Positions 36,058-46,813 of a DNA stretch of 64,000 nt are shown piece by piece. Every line of letters starts with the position of its first letter. Position 1 is the stretch's first letter. The notes under the pieces were generated by a model, which searched no databases, was not told where the DNA came from, and saw only the letters and a program-made list of their open reading frames with translations. Made by a program: the position numbers and the translations under genes. The stretch covers positions 62,001 through 126,000 of the forward strand of contig NZ_QCYG01000001.1 in assembly GCF_003072065.1 (NCBI RefSeq). Reading direction: 5' to 3'. This DNA is from Thalassorhabdomicrobium marinisediminis. GTDB taxonomy: Bacteria; Pseudomonadota; Alphaproteobacteria; Rhodobacterales; Rhodobacteraceae.

Positions 36058-37515
36058 ATGTCCTTCACACTCGCCATCGTGGGCCGCCCGAACGTGGGCA
36101 AATCCACCCTTTTCAACCGCCTTGTGGGCAAGAAGCTGGCGCTGGTCGACGACCAGCCCGGCGTCACGCGCGACCTGCGCGAAGGGCCCGCGCGTCTGGG
36201 CGATCTGCGCTTCACCGTGATCGACACCGCCGGTCTGGAAGAGGCGACCGACCAGTCGCTGCAGGGCCGCATGCGCCGCCTGACCGAACGCGCCGTGGAA
36301 ATGGCCGATATCTGCCTGTTCATGTATGACGCGCGCACGGGCATCACCTCAACGGATGAGATGTTCGCCGACATCCTGCGCAAGAAAAACGCCAACGTGA
36401 TCCTTGCGGCCAACAAGGCCGAGGGCAAGGCCGCCGATGCCGGCGTGATCGAAGGCTTCGCGCTGGGGTTGGGGGAGCCGGTCCGCCTGTCTGCGGAACA
36501 TGGCGAAGGGCTGGCGGACCTCTATGACGTGCTCATGCCGCTGTCGGATGCCTTCGAGGAGCGAGCCGCACAGGACGCGCCTGAGACGGACGTGGACGTG
36601 GACGAGGCGGACGAAGATGCGCCGCGCGTGCCCACCAAGGCCAAGCCGCTGCAGATCGCCGTCGTCGGCCGCCCGAACGCGGGCAAATCCACGCTGATCA
36701 ACAAGATCATCGGCGAAGAACGTCTGCTGACCGGCCCCGAGGCGGGCATCACCCGCGACGCGATTTCGGTGCAGACCGAATGGGGCGACACGCCGGTGCG
36801 GATCTTTGACACCGCCGGCATGCGCAAACGCGCCAAGGTGCAGGAAAAGCTGGAAAAACTGTCGGTCTCGGACGGGCTGCGCGCGGTGAAATTCGCCGAA
36901 GTCGTGGTCGTTTTGCTCGACGTGGAAATCCCCTTTGAACAGCAGGACCTGCGGATTGCCGATCTGGCCGAACGCGAAGGCCGCGCTGTGGTTCTGGCGG
37001 TCAACAAATGGGACGTGGAAGGCGAGAAGCAGGCCAAGCTGAAAGAGCTGAAAGAGCAGTTCACGCGGCTTTTGCCCCAGCTCAAGGGCGCGCCGCTTAT
37101 CACCGTGTCCGCCAAGACGGGCCGGGGGCTGGATCGCCTGCAAGAGGCGATCCTGAAAGCCCATGAGGTCTGGAACCGCCGCGTGACCACCGCGCAGCTC
37201 AACCGCTGGCTTATGGGCATGACCGAGGCGCACCCGCCCCCCGCGCCGGGCGGCCGCCGCATCAAGATGCGCTACATGACGCAGGTAAAGACCCGCCCGC
37301 CGGGGTTTGTCGTGATGTGTTCGCATCCGGACATGCTGCCGGCGAGTTATTCGCGGTATCTGGTCAACGGGCTGCGGCTGGACTTCGACATGCCGGGCAC
37401 GCCGATCCGGCTGCATTTCCGTTCGCAAGCGGACAAGAACCCCTACAAGAACAAGACCAAATCAACGCCCTCGCGTTTGCGCAAACATCTGGGCAAGGGG
37501 CGGGCGGACGAATAA
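36058..37515 (+). CDS. der: Ribosome-associated GTPase Der (EngA)
   Basis: Double-GTPase needed for 50S subunit assembly, 485 aa. The first G domain has GRPNVGKST and the second GRPNAGKST, each with a DTAG G3 motif, then a KH-like C-terminal domain. An acidic linker ([12 protein letters not shown]) joins the domains. Last gene of yfgM-bamB-der. Confidence 0.96.
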   Translation: MSFTLAIVGRPNVGKSTLFNRLVGKKLALVDDQPGVTRDLREGPARLGDLRFTVIDTAGLEEATDQSLQGRMRRLTERAVEMADICLFMYDARTGITSTDEMFADILRKKNANVILAANKAEGKAADAGVIEGFALGLGEPVRLSAEHGEGLADLYDVLMPLSDAFEERAAQDAPETDVDVDEADEDAPRVPTKAKPLQIAVVGRPNAGKSTLINKIIGEERLLTGPEAGITRDAISVQTEWGDTPVRIFDTAGMRKRAKVQEKLEKLSVSDGLRAVKFAEVVVVLLDVEIPFEQQDLRIADLAEREGRAVVLAVNKWDVEGEKQAKLKELKEQFTRLLPQLKGAPLITVSAKTGRGLDRLQEAILKAHEVWNRRVTTAQLNRWLMGMTEAHPPPAPGGRRIKMRYMTQVKTRPPGFVVMCSHPDMLPASYSRYLVNGLRLDFDMPGTPIRLHFRSQADKNPYKNKTKSTPSRLRKHLGKGRADE

Positions 37516-37520
37516 TCCGC

Positions 37521-38222
37521 TCAGCGGCGCTGGTCCAAGACCTGCTTTGCGACCAGCGCACCCACCAGCACGATCCCTGCCACGCAGAGCGCGGTGATCC
37601 CGTTGACCCCGTTGGTCACGATAATAGCGATCAGCGCCCAGATGATCGTCAGCCCGTAGCCCGGGGCTTGCGGCACATGCCATTGCACGGCCAGTGCCAC
37701 CACCAGCGTCAGCACGATCCCCGCATAGGCCCAGCCCGTGGCGTCGAACAGCAGCCCGTAGCCCGCCGCGGTGCTGCCCAACGACACGAAGGACGCCGCC
37801 GTAAGCCAGCCTGCATAGACTGACACCGGCGCGCGGGTGAGCCATCCGTCATAGTCGGGCGCACGCAGCAGGGCAACGATGGCGGGGGCGAGCATGAAGA
37901 AGATCAGCACGCTGGCCGCGATAGCGGACTGGTTCGCGACCCAGAGCCACGGTGTCCCCAAAGCCAGCGAGACGATCAGCGGCGCGCGCATGACGTCCCA
38001 ACCGGCATCGAACCGGCGGCTCCAGATGCCGAACAACGCCGAGACCAGAAGCCAGGCGTAGATGAGCCCCCAGATGCCAAAGGCGTATCCGGCGGGCTGG
38101 ATCGGCGGATCGATCTGCGGAATCGGCAGTTGATCCGCCTCGAACCCGCTGAACGGATTGGAAAAATACGGCGACACCACGAAGGTGACCGTGAACAGCA
38201 GGGTCAGAATGGCGCGTGTCAT
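37521..38222 (-). CDS. TspO/MBR-like tryptophan-rich membrane protein
   Basis: 233-aa protein with about six to seven helices. The segment YAFGIWGLIYAWLL and later APVSVYAGWLTAASFV and WHVPQAPGYGLTIIWALIAI resemble the TspO/MBR family, but more distantly than true TspO. Substrate unknown; porphyrin-related functions are known for TspO. It is convergent with der. Confidence 0.8.
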   Translation of the reverse strand: MTRAILTLLFTVTFVVSPYFSNPFSGFEADQLPIPQIDPPIQPAGYAFGIWGLIYAWLLVSALFGIWSRRFDAGWDVMRAPLIVSLALGTPWLWVANQSAIAASVLIFFMLAPAIVALLRAPDYDGWLTRAPVSVYAGWLTAASFVSLGSTAAGYGLLFDATGWAYAGIVLTLVVALAVQWHVPQAPGYGLTIIWALIAIIVTNGVNGITALCVAGIVLVGALVAKQVLDQRR

Positions 38223-38339
38223 GACAGGAAAGCTAGGACGCTCTTGTCAAAGGCAAGTCCGGCGGGGCGGAAAAAGCTGACTTGACTTGCCACGGGACGC
38301 CGCCCCACCCTTGGGCCAAGCTGGCGGGGGGGCAAACCC

Positions 38340-39584
38340 ATGAAACGGATCGCCATTTTCATCGACGGCACATGGAACCGGCCGGATGCAGAGCATCCCA
38401 CCAACGTCGTGCGCCTTGCCCGCTGCGTGCGGCACCGCAACGACGGCGACATGCCGCAGGTCGTGCTGTATTCACCCGGCGTGGGGGCAGGGCGCGGCAA
38501 CACCCGCGCCTCGCGCGCGCTGGACCGGTTTCTGGGCGGCGCCCTTGGCTGGGGGCTGACGGACATCATTGAAGATGTCTATCGCCAGCTTGTCTTTATT
38601 TACGAGCCGGGCGATGAGCTGATGGTCTTCGGCTTTTCGCGCGGGGCCTTCGCCGCGCGGTCGCTGGTGGGGCTGATCCGCTCCAGCGGCATTCCCGCCC
38701 GCGACAAGCTGGCCGAGATCCCCGCCGCCATGGCGCGCTACCGCAGCCGCGCGCCGGACACGCACCCCGACCACCCCGACACGCTGGCCTTTCGCGCAAG
38801 CTTCGCACCGCGCGTCATCCTCAACGACACGGAACAGCGCTGGCGCGAAAAGCAGGGGCTTGAGACGGGCGGCACCGTGCGTCTGTCCATCGCCTATCTT
38901 GGCGTCTGGGACACGGTCAGCGCCCTTGGCCTGCCTGCGTTCCTGCCCTTTGCCGCACGGTTTAACGCGCAATACCGGTTCCACGACGCGAAACTCTCCA
39001 GCATCGTGCGCGCCGCCCGCCATGCCATCGCATTGGACGAGCGCCGCCGCCTGTTTCCCAGCCACCCGTGGGACAACATGCCGGTGCTGAACGCCCGGCA
39101 TGACAGCAACCTGATCCCGAGCCATATGCAACAGTGGTTTCCCGGCAATCACGGGTCGGTGGGCGGTGGGGGCTCGCGCGTGGGGTTGAGTTCGATCGCG
39201 CTCAATTGGATCGCGCTGGGGGCGGCCCGCGCCGGGCTGGCGCTGGACTGGTCCGAGGTGGACCGCGTCGCGCCGCGGTTCGACGTGACCGGCATGCTAG
39301 AGAACAATTTCGGGCCGGTTGGCCTCTCGGGGGCGGTGCTGAACGCCTTCACGGCGGATCGGGAGGGGCCGGCAGGATTGGACGAAGTGTCAATGGCGGC
39401 CATTGACCGCTGTCACCTGCGCCCGGACTACGCCCGCACTCCAAGCCTGCGCCATGTCTATCACGGGCTGCGCCGCATCGACGACGCGCGTCGCGCAACG
39501 ATCCGCAAGGCGCGCAAATGGGCAGACGGGGGCTATACCCATCTGCCCGGCCAGATCATGCGCCCGCGTGGCTGGCGCGACTAG
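38340..39584 (+). CDS. DUF2235 domain hydrolase
   Basis: 414-aa predicted alpha/beta hydrolase of the DUF2235 family, related to Tle1-type phospholipase effectors. The N-terminal [13 protein letters not shown] and [14 protein letters not shown] (nucleophile Ser100) are the family marks. There is no signal peptide and no type VI secretion gene nearby, so a cytoplasmic or secreted role cannot be settled. Its last four bases overlap the convergent serS stop. Confidence 0.85.
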   Translation: MKRIAIFIDGTWNRPDAEHPTNVVRLARCVRHRNDGDMPQVVLYSPGVGAGRGNTRASRALDRFLGGALGWGLTDIIEDVYRQLVFIYEPGDELMVFGFSRGAFAARSLVGLIRSSGIPARDKLAEIPAAMARYRSRAPDTHPDHPDTLAFRASFAPRVILNDTEQRWREKQGLETGGTVRLSIAYLGVWDTVSALGLPAFLPFAARFNAQYRFHDAKLSSIVRAARHAIALDERRRLFPSHPWDNMPVLNARHDSNLIPSHMQQWFPGNHGSVGGGGSRVGLSSIALNWIALGAARAGLALDWSEVDRVAPRFDVTGMLENNFGPVGLSGAVLNAFTADREGPAGLDEVSMAAIDRCHLRPDYARTPSLRHVYHGLRRIDDARRATIRKARKWADGGYTHLPGQIMRPRGWRD

Positions 39585-40870
39585 GCCAGCGTGCCGTCCG
39601 CCGTGATCATCGTGCGCCCGCCCATGTAGGCCTGCAACGCCGCCGGAATCTTCACCGATCCGTCGTCCTGCTGGCCGTTCTCCAGCACCGCGATCAGGCA
39701 GCGCCCGACCGCAAGCCCCGAGCCGTTGAGCGTGTGGACAAACTGCGGCTTGCCCCCCTCGGCAGGCTTGAAGCGCGCGTTCATGCGGCGGGCCTGAAAA
39801 TCGCCGGTGGTCGAGACCGAACTGATCTCGCGGTAGGCCTTCTGGCCGGGTAGCCAGGCTTCGATGTCATAGGTGCGGCGCGCGCCGAAGCCCATGTCGC
39901 CGGTGCAAAGCACGACGGTTCTGTAAGGGATTTCAAGACGTTCGAGGATGTCTTCCGCGCAGCGCAACATGCGCTTCTGTTCGGCGTCGCTCTCGTCGGG
40001 GTGGGTGACGCTGACCATCTCGACCTTTTCGAACTGGTGCTGACGCAACATGCCCGAGGTGTCACGCCCCGCGCTGCCCGCTTCCGAGCGGAAGCACAGC
40101 GAATGGGCAGTGTAGCGGCGCGGCAGATAGTCTTCGTCGATGACGTGACCGGCGGCGATATAGGTCAGCGGCACTTCTGACGTGGGGATCAGCCACATGC
40201 CTTCTTCGGTGCGATAGCTGTCGTCGCCGAACTTGGGCAGCTTGTCCGTGCCATACATCGCCTCATCGCGCACCAGCACGGGTGGGTTCACTTCGGTCAG
40301 ACCGTTTTCCAAGGTGTGAATGTCCAGCATGAACTGCGCCAAAGCGCGGTGCAGGCGCGCCACGGGGCCGGACATGAGCACGAAGCGGCTGCCCGACATC
40401 TTGGCTGCGGTCTCGAAGTCCATGGCATCCTTTACCGCTGGGATTTCAAAGTGTTCCACGGCGAAGTTCATCTCGCGCGGGGTGCCCCAGCGGTTGATCT
40501 CGACGTTGTCATCTTCATCATCGCCGTCGGGCACGTCGTCGGCGGGCAGGTTGGGAATTTCCGCAAGCCGCGCGGTCAGGGCCGCGTCTTCGGCCTTGGC
40601 TTCCTCGTTGAGGCGGGCGATCTCGGCCTTCTTCTCGGCCACCAGCTTGCGCAGGCGCTCGAACTCGTCCTCATCGCCGCGCCCCTTGGCAGCGCCCACT
40701 TCCTTGGCCGCCTTGTTGGCTTCGGCCTGCGCGCTTTCTGCCGCCTGGATCTTGGCGCGCCGCGCCTCATCCATCGCCAGAAGCTCGGCGGACACCGGCG
40801 CATCCCCACGACGAGACAGGGCCGCGTCGAAGCGGTCGGGGTTCTCTCGGATGGCGCGAATGTCGTGCAT
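39581..40870 (-). CDS. serS: Seryl-tRNA synthetase
   Basis: Class II synthetase charging tRNA-Ser. The 429-aa protein has the N-terminal coiled-coil arm (about 30-105), class II motif 2 ([28 protein letters not shown]), and motif 3 with [12 protein letters not shown] 40870 gives [14 protein letters not shown], the standard start. Confidence 0.97.
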   Translation of the reverse strand: MHDIRAIRENPDRFDAALSRRGDAPVSAELLAMDEARRAKIQAAESAQAEANKAAKEVGAAKGRGDEDEFERLRKLVAEKKAEIARLNEEAKAEDAALTARLAEIPNLPADDVPDGDDEDDNVEINRWGTPREMNFAVEHFEIPAVKDAMDFETAAKMSGSRFVLMSGPVARLHRALAQFMLDIHTLENGLTEVNPPVLVRDEAMYGTDKLPKFGDDSYRTEEGMWLIPTSEVPLTYIAAGHVIDEDYLPRRYTAHSLCFRSEAGSAGRDTSGMLRQHQFEKVEMVSVTHPDESDAEQKRMLRCAEDILERLEIPYRTVVLCTGDMGFGARRTYDIEAWLPGQKAYREISSVSTTGDFQARRMNARFKPAEGGKPQFVHTLNGSGLAVGRCLIAVLENGQQDDGSVKIPAALQAYMGGRTMITADGTLA

Positions 40871-41127
40871 GGGTCTGGTCCTTTGATGCGTTGATTTCGC
40901 CCCATATGGCGCAAAAGCGGGCCTATGGGAATAGGAGGGTTCAGGCCCGGGGGCCACGCGCGGCCAAGGGCGGTGCCTACGACGGGGAAATCGGCGGATT
41001 GATCCGCAAGGGCTGGTAACGGGTCCAAATCGGGCCTACATGCGATTGCGAATCCCGCCCTCCGACCGTAGGGTGCGCCAAAATTGCGAAGCCCCGGCTT
41101 TGCCAGAACACCAAGGACCCGCCCACG

Positions 41128-41412
41128 ATGGAAGCATTCGGCCAGTTTATCCCGCTGATCCTGATTTTCGCGATCATGTATTTCCTGTTGATCCGCCCGC
41201 AGCAGCAAAAGCTCAAGCAGCATCAGGCCATGGTTGAGGCATTGCGCCGAGGCGATCAGGTCGTCACCCAGGGCGGCGTGATCGGCAAGGTGGTCAAGGT
41301 CAAGGACGACGGTGAGGTTGAGGTCGAGATTGCCAAGGACGTGAAGGTGCGCATCGTGCGTTCGACCATCGCGCAGGTCCTCAGCAAGACCGAACCTGCG
41401 AACGACGCGTGA
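41128..41412 (+). CDS. yajC: Preprotein translocase subunit YajC
   Basis: Small single-helix inner-membrane partner of SecDF, 94 aa. The helix is about residues 7-23 (FIPLILIFAIMYFLLIRPQQQ), followed by the conserved LRRGDQVVTQGGVIGKV. It lies 144 bp upstream of secDF with a terminator-like hairpin between. Confidence 0.95.
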   Translation: MEAFGQFIPLILIFAIMYFLLIRPQQQKLKQHQAMVEALRRGDQVVTQGGVIGKVVKVKDDGEVEVEIAKDVKVRIVRSTIAQVLSKTEPANDA

Positions 41413-41464
41413 CGTCGCGGGCTGTCCGGCCCGCTGCGGCCTGACAACAAAGTGCGACGGTGGG

Positions 41465-41486
41465 AAGGGGGCAGCGGCCCCCTTTT
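41465..41486 (+). terminator. Terminator or attenuator between yajC and secDF
   Basis: AAGGGGGC and GCCCCCTT form an 8-bp stem around AGCG, followed by TT. Its place between two functionally linked genes suggests partial termination. Confidence 0.55.
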
Positions 41487-41556
41487 GCCGTCTATGAGAT
41501 GAAAAGATGACGCGGCCCGCCCCGGCGCGCCGATCCGACAAAAGACAGGACGTTCG

Positions 41557-44220
41557 ATGCTGAAGATTGACCTTTGGAAACGTTTGGCGATTTGGCTTGT
41601 GGTCCTCGCCGGGATCCTTTTTGCCATTCCCAACGGGTTTTATGGCACGGTTGAGCGGTCGAACGACGCCGAGGCGCTGATCGCCCAGAACCTGACCGCC
41701 GCCGAGCTTGAGGCCCGCGGGTTGACCCGCGACGGCTTGCAGGCTGATGCCGCCGCATGGCCGTCGTTCCTGCCGGACAATCTGGTGAACCTTGGCCTTG
41801 ATTTGCGCGGCGGGGCGCAGCTTCTGGCCGAAGTGCAAGTCGACGAGGTTTACGAGACGCGGATGCGCGCCATGTGGCCCGAGGTGCGCGACGTGCTCGC
41901 CGCCGAGCGCGACGTGGTCGGCTTCGTCACCGATGTGAGCGACACCGAGGGCGAGTTGCGGGTGCGCATCTCCGAGCCTGCGGGCATGTCCCGCGCGCTG
42001 GAACTGGCGCGTGGTCTCGCGCAGCCCATCGTCAGCGTCACCACCGTGGGGCAGAACGATATTGAGGTGCAGGCGGTCTCGGACACCGATCTTGTCATTC
42101 GCCTGACCGAGGCCGAAAAGCTTGCCACCGACGACCGCACCGTGCGGCAGGCGCTTGAGATCGTCCGTAGCCGCATTGACGAAACCGGCACGCGCGAGCC
42201 GTCGATCCAGCGTCAGGGCGCGGACCGGATCCTCATTCAGGTGCCCGGCGTGGGCTCCGCGCAAGAGGTCAAGGACATCATCGGCACCACCGCGCAGTTG
42301 GGCTTCCATCCGGTTGTCGGCACGACCGGCAATCCCGACGAACGTCCCGGACCGGGCAACATGGTGATCCCCTCGCTGGATCAGCCGGGCCTCTATTACG
42401 TGGTTGAGCGGTCGCCGGTCGTCACCGGTGAGGCGCTGGTGGACAGCCAGCCGACCTTCGATCAGAACAACCGCCCCGCCGTGACCTTCCGGTTCAACGC
42501 CTCGGGCGCGCGCAAGTTCGGCGACTACACTGCCGAGAACATCGGCTCTCCTTTCGCCATCGTGCTCGACGACGAGGTGGTGAGCGCGCCAACGATCCAG
42601 TCGCACATTCCCGGTGGCTCGGGCATCATCACCGGGCAATTCACCGTGCAGGAATCCACGCAACTGGCGGTGCTGCTGCGGGCCGGTGCCCTGCCGGCCG
42701 AGTTGAACTTCCTTCAGGAGCAGACCATCGGCCCCGATCTGGGGCAGGACAGCATCAACGCCGGGGCCATCGCCTGTGTCGTGGCCTTCGTGCTGGTGCT
42801 GATTTACATGGTGCTGAGCTACGGGCTGTTCGGGGTCTTCGCCAACGTGGCGTTGCTGGTCAACGTCGCGCTGATCTTCGCGCTGCTGTCGCTGATCGGC
42901 GGCACCCTGACCTTGCCGGGCATCGCCGGGATCGTCCTGACCATCGGCATGGCGGTGGACGCCAACGTGCTGGTGTTCGAGCGCATCCGCGAGGAAAGCA
43001 AGACCGCCAAAGGCCCCGCCCGCGCCATCGAGCTGGGCTATGAAAAGGCGCTGTCGGCGATCATCGACGCCAATATCACCACCTTCATCACCGCCGTAAT
43101 CCTGTTCGCCCTTGGCGCAGGCCCGGTGCGCGGCTTCGCCATCACGCTCGGCCTTGGCATCGTGACCTCGGTCTTCACGGCGATCTTCCTGACCCGCCTG
43201 TTGGTGGTCATCTGGTTCGAGCGCAAACGCCCGCGCGCGCTGTTCACGGGCCGTTATCTGAAGCTGGTCAAGTCCGACACGGCCTTCGACTTCTTCAAAC
43301 GCGCCAAACTGTGGCTGGGCGCCTCGGCGGTGCTTGTGGTCGTGGCGATCGGGTCCTTCGCGATGCAGGGGCTGAACTACGGCATCGACTTCCAGGGCGG
43401 CACCACGCTGCGGACCCAAAGCACGCAGAGCATCGACATCGCGGACTATCGCGCGGCGCTCACGCCTTTGGATCTGGGCGAAGTGGCGATCACCGAAGTC
43501 TTCGACCCCACCTTCGGGCCCGATGAAAACGTGGCCACGGTGGCGTTGCAGGCGCAGGACGGGGAAGAGGCTGTCACCAACGAGACCATTCAGGCCGTGC
43601 AGGACGCACTGCGCACCGTTGACCCCGAGATGACCTTCCCGGCGGTGGAATCCGTCGGCCCCACGGTCTCGGGTGAGCTGATCCAGGCGGCGGTGATCGC
43701 CGTCGTCCTCGCCATCGGGGCGGTGCTGATCTACATCTGGCTGCGCTTTGAATGGCAATTCGCCCTGGGCGCCGTGGCCGCGCTGGTGCATGACGTCTTC
43801 CTGACCATCGGCATCTTCTCGGAGTTGCAGATCCGCTTCGATCTGGCGATCATCGCGGCGCTTCTGACCATCGTGGGCTACTCGCTCAACGATACGGTGG
43901 TGGTCTTTGACCGCGTGCGCGAGAACCTGCGCAAGTACAAGGCGAAGTCCCTTAAAGAGGTGCTGAACCTGTCGATCAACGAAACCCTCAGCCGGACGTT
44001 CATGACCTCGTTCACCACCCTGCTGGCGCTGGTCGCGCTTTACGCTCTGGGCGGCGACGTGATCCGGGGCTTCGTCTTCGCGATGATCTGGGGCGTGGTC
44101 GTCGGGACCTATTCGTCAATCTTCGTAGCCTCGACCACCTTGCTGGTGCTCGGCGTGAAGCGCGACTGGTCGAAAGAGGCCAAGAAAGTTGGCGGGCAAT
44201 TCGCCGACATCGACGCCTGA
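41557..44220 (+). CDS. secDF: Fused protein translocase subunits SecD-SecF
   Basis: RND-type membrane protein that uses the proton-motive force to pull secreted proteins out of the Sec channel. The 887-aa protein holds both halves: SecD (1 to about 555) with LGLDLRGGAQLL, a large periplasmic domain and GMAVDANVLVFERIREE, and SecF (about 575-887) with NYGIDFQGGTTLR and GYSLNDTVVVFDRVREN. In many proteobacteria these are separate genes; here one reading frame covers both. Confidence 0.96.
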   Translation: MLKIDLWKRLAIWLVVLAGILFAIPNGFYGTVERSNDAEALIAQNLTAAELEARGLTRDGLQADAAAWPSFLPDNLVNLGLDLRGGAQLLAEVQVDEVYETRMRAMWPEVRDVLAAERDVVGFVTDVSDTEGELRVRISEPAGMSRALELARGLAQPIVSVTTVGQNDIEVQAVSDTDLVIRLTEAEKLATDDRTVRQALEIVRSRIDETGTREPSIQRQGADRILIQVPGVGSAQEVKDIIGTTAQLGFHPVVGTTGNPDERPGPGNMVIPSLDQPGLYYVVERSPVVTGEALVDSQPTFDQNNRPAVTFRFNASGARKFGDYTAENIGSPFAIVLDDEVVSAPTIQSHIPGGSGIITGQFTVQESTQLAVLLRAGALPAELNFLQEQTIGPDLGQDSINAGAIACVVAFVLVLIYMVLSYGLFGVFANVALLVNVALIFALLSLIGGTLTLPGIAGIVLTIGMAVDANVLVFERIREESKTAKGPARAIELGYEKALSAIIDANITTFITAVILFALGAGPVRGFAITLGLGIVTSVFTAIFLTRLLVVIWFERKRPRALFTGRYLKLVKSDTAFDFFKRAKLWLGASAVLVVVAIGSFAMQGLNYGIDFQGGTTLRTQSTQSIDIADYRAALTPLDLGEVAITEVFDPTFGPDENVATVALQAQDGEEAVTNETIQAVQDALRTVDPEMTFPAVESVGPTVSGELIQAAVIAVVLAIGAVLIYIWLRFEWQFALGAVAALVHDVFLTIGIFSELQIRFDLAIIAALLTIVGYSLNDTVVVFDRVRENLRKYKAKSLKEVLNLSINETLSRTFMTSFTTLLALVALYALGGDVIRGFVFAMIWGVVVGTYSSIFVASTTLLVLGVKRDWSKEAKKVGGQFADIDA

Positions 44221-44231
44221 AGGGGGACAGG

Positions 44232-44585
44232 ATGCGTTTGAACGAGATCGTCTATACCGATGCGAAACCCGTGGACGGCTACGGGCCGGGGTTCTTTCGC
44301 ATCGGAGGTGAGGTCTATGAAGGCGCGCTTGTCATCCTGCCAGGCGGCATCGCCCCCTGGGGCGGGTTTGACGACGCCAAGACGCTGACCGATGCCGTGG
44401 CCGACGTGGATGTGATCTTTGTCGGCACCGGGGCCGAGATGGACTACCTGCCCGCGGATTTGCGGCACACGCTTGAAGAGGCGGGCATCGGGGTTGAGGT
44501 CATGGCCTCACCCACCGCTTGCCGCACTTACAACGTCCTGCTGAGCGAAGGGCGCCGGGTCGGTCTGGCGCTCTTGCCGGTCTAG
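44232..44585 (+). CDS. Mth938-like domain protein
   Basis: 117-aa protein of the Mth938/DUF498 family (NDUFAF3-like), whose mitochondrial relatives help complex I assembly. The features are GYGPGFFRIGGEVYEGALVILPGG, FVGTGAEM and VEVMASPTACRTYNVLLSEGR. It lies 11 bp after secDF and is probably in its operon. Confidence 0.88.
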   Translation: MRLNEIVYTDAKPVDGYGPGFFRIGGEVYEGALVILPGGIAPWGGFDDAKTLTDAVADVDVIFVGTGAEMDYLPADLRHTLEEAGIGVEVMASPTACRTYNVLLSEGRRVGLALLPV

Positions 44586-44603
44586 GGCGGGGCGGGCGCT
44601 CCG

Positions 44604-45221
44604 GTGGGGTTGATCGTATCAGATGTGACCGTGGCACGCAGCGGGGCGCCGCTGCTCGCGGGGCTGTCCTTCACCGTGGCCGAGGGCACCGCACTGGTGC
44701 TGCGCGGGCCCAACGGCATCGGCAAGACAACCCTGTTGCGCACGCTTGCGGGCCTGCAGCCCCCCGTCGCGGGCACCGTGACCTTTCCCGACGACAGCGC
44801 CGCCTATGCCAGCCACGCGGACGGCATCAAGGCGCAGCTGACCGTGGTGGAAAACCTGCGGTTCTGGGCTGAGGTTCACGGCAGCACCGTGCCCGACACG
44901 GTCTATCAGGCCTTCGAACTGACCGACCTGAAGGACCGGCTGGCCGGCACCCTGTCCGCCGGGCAGAAACGCCGCCTCGGGCTGGCCCGTCTGGGCGTCA
45001 TCGGGCGCAAAGTGTTGTTTCTGGACGAACCCACGGTGAGCCTTGATGCCTTCTCGGTCAAAGGCTTTGCCCGCTGGCTGCGCGAGGAGCATCTGGCGCG
45101 CGGCGGGCTGGCGGTGATCGCCACCCATATCGATCTGGGGCTTGAGGCCCCCGAGCTTGAGCTGTCGCCGTTCCGCGCCGCCCCCGACGCCGCCGGTGGC
45201 TCGGACGAGGCCTTCTTGTGA
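44604..45221 (+). CDS. ccmA: Heme exporter ATP-binding protein CcmA
   Basis: ATPase of the CcmABCD complex that delivers heme for cytochrome c maturation. The 205-aa protein has GPNGIGKTT, LSAGQKRRLGLARL and KVLFLDEPTVSLD. The start is GTG 44604; TTG 44610 is possible. It begins the ccmABCDG group. Confidence 0.94.
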   Translation: MGLIVSDVTVARSGAPLLAGLSFTVAEGTALVLRGPNGIGKTTLLRTLAGLQPPVAGTVTFPDDSAAYASHADGIKAQLTVVENLRFWAEVHGSTVPDTVYQAFELTDLKDRLAGTLSAGQKRRLGLARLGVIGRKVLFLDEPTVSLDAFSVKGFARWLREEHLARGGLAVIATHIDLGLEAPELELSPFRAAPDAAGGSDEAFL

Positions 45222-45231
45222 GGCGGCTGCC

Positions 45232-45888
45232 ATGATCGCCCTGCTAAAACGCGACCTTGCCCTTGCGGTGCGGGCCGGGGGCGGCTTCGGCCTTGGGCTT
45301 GCGTTTTTCCTGATCGTCGTGGTGCTGGTCCCCTTCGGCGTGGGCCCCGAAGCGGCGGTGCTGTCGCGGATCGCGCCCGGCATCCTTTGGGTCGCGGCCC
45401 TGCTTGCGGCACTTCTGTCGCTCGACCGGATCTTTGCGCTGGATTTCGAGGACGGCTCGCTTCCCTTGCTGGCCACCTCGCCCCTGCCGCTGGAAGGCGT
45501 GGCGCTGATCAAGGGCGCGGCGCATTGGATCACCACGGGCCTGCCGCTGACGTTGGCCGCGCCTGCGCTTGGCTTTCTGCTCAACATGGCGCCCGGCGCC
45601 TACCTCTGGCTGCTTTTGTCGCTGGCCCTTGGCACGCCCGCCTTGTCAATGATCGGAACCTTCGGCGCGGCCCTGACCGTGGGCCTGCGCCGGGGCGGGT
45701 TGCTCATGTCCCTGCTGGTGCTGCCGCTCTACGTCCCGACGCTTATTTTCGGGGCCGAAGCGGTGCAGCGCGGCGCGGCCGGACTGCCCGCCACAACGCC
45801 ACTTTTGATGGTGGCGGGGATCACCTTGGGTTGCTATGCGCTGCTGCCCTTTGCCGCAGCCGCCGCCCTGCGGGTCAATCTGAGGTGA
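45232..45888 (+). CDS. ccmB: Heme exporter permease CcmB
   Basis: Membrane partner of CcmA, 218 aa, about six helices. The family signature FEDGSLPLLATSPLPLEGVALIKGAAHWI is clear, with GLPLTLAAP after it. Ten bases follow ccmA. Confidence 0.94.
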   Translation: MIALLKRDLALAVRAGGGFGLGLAFFLIVVVLVPFGVGPEAAVLSRIAPGILWVAALLAALLSLDRIFALDFEDGSLPLLATSPLPLEGVALIKGAAHWITTGLPLTLAAPALGFLLNMAPGAYLWLLLSLALGTPALSMIGTFGAALTVGLRRGGLLMSLLVLPLYVPTLIFGAEAVQRGAAGLPATTPLLMVAGITLGCYALLPFAAAAALRVNLR

Positions 45889-45929
45889 GCCACCTTGCCG
45901 CCCGGATTTTGGAAGGATAGCTAGGACAA

Positions 45930-46658
45930 ATGTCGATTTGGGAATACGCCAATCCGAAGAAATTCATCGCCACCTCGACCCCGCTGGTGCCGTGGGTGAT
46001 GGGCCTTGCCGTGGCCGGGTTGGTCGTCGGGCTGGTCTGGGGCTTTTTCTTCACGCCTGACGACTACCGCCAAGGCTCAACCGTCAAGATCATCTATCTG
46101 CATGTGCCCGCCGCGCTCATGGCGATCAACGCATGGTTCATGATGCTCGTCGCCTCGCTGATCTGGCTCGTCCGCCGCCATCATGTCAGCGCCTTGGCCG
46201 CCCGCGCCGCCGCCCCCATCGGGGTGGTGATGACGCTCATCGCGCTGCTGACCGGCGCGATCTGGGGGCAGCCCATGTGGGGCACATGGTGGGCTTGGGA
46301 TCCGCGCCTGACCTCGTTTTTGATCCTGTTTCTGTTCTATCTGGGCTATATCGCCCTGTGGGAAGCCATTGACGACCCCGACACCGCCGCCGACCTGACC
46401 AGTGTGCTCTGCATCGTGGGGTCGGTCTTTGCCGTGCTGTCACGCTATGCGGTGCGGTTCTGGAATCAGGGCCTGCATCAGGGGACCAGCGTGCCCGTCG
46501 CCACCGGAGGGCGCACCGTGGACGATGTGTTCTTCGTGCCGCTGGTGATCTGCATGGTCGCTTTCGGCCTTTTGTTCGTGGGGCTTGTGCTGATCCGCAC
46601 GACAACCGAAATCCGCGCCCGCCGGATGCGCGCGCTTGAGGCAAGGATGCGCAGATGA
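45930..46658 (+). CDS. ccmC: Heme transporter CcmC
   Basis: Six-helix protein that loads heme on CcmE. The 242-aa protein has the tryptophan-rich WGTWWAWDPRLTSFLILF motif that holds heme in the periplasmic loop and the flanking histidines in LHVPAAL and LHQGTS. It ends in an ATGA overlap with ccmD. Confidence 0.95.
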   Translation: MSIWEYANPKKFIATSTPLVPWVMGLAVAGLVVGLVWGFFFTPDDYRQGSTVKIIYLHVPAALMAINAWFMMLVASLIWLVRRHHVSALAARAAAPIGVVMTLIALLTGAIWGQPMWGTWWAWDPRLTSFLILFLFYLGYIALWEAIDDPDTAADLTSVLCIVGSVFAVLSRYAVRFWNQGLHQGTSVPVATGGRTVDDVFFVPLVICMVAFGLLFVGLVLIRTTTEIRARRMRALEARMRR

Positions 46659-46813
46659 TGCCCGAACTCGGAGACTACGCCGCCGAGGTGCTCTCGGCCT
46701 ATGCTGCTTCGCTGTTGCTGCTGGTGGCCCTTGTGGGCCTGTCCCTGCGGCGGTCGCGCAAGGTGCGCGCACAGTTGGACGCGGTGGAAGCCCGCCGGAA
46801 GGACGCGCCATGA
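46655..46813 (+). CDS. ccmD: Heme exporter protein CcmD
   Basis: 52-aa single-helix protein that holds CcmE with CcmABC. It reads MMPELGDYAAEVLSAYAASL, then a hydrophobic helix LLLVALVGLSL and a basic tail with RRSRKVRAQLDAVEARR, the standard CcmD layout. The start overlaps the ccmC stop (ATGA) and the stop overlaps ccmG. Confidence 0.9.
   Translation: MMPELGDYAAEVLSAYAASLLLLVALVGLSLRRSRKVRAQLDAVEARRKDAP

Noticed and set aside
40576-43791. 1071-codon open frame on the minus strand
   Set aside because: It is antisense to serS upstream DNA, yajC and secDF; its His/Gly/Arg-rich translation is a typical GC-rich shadow.
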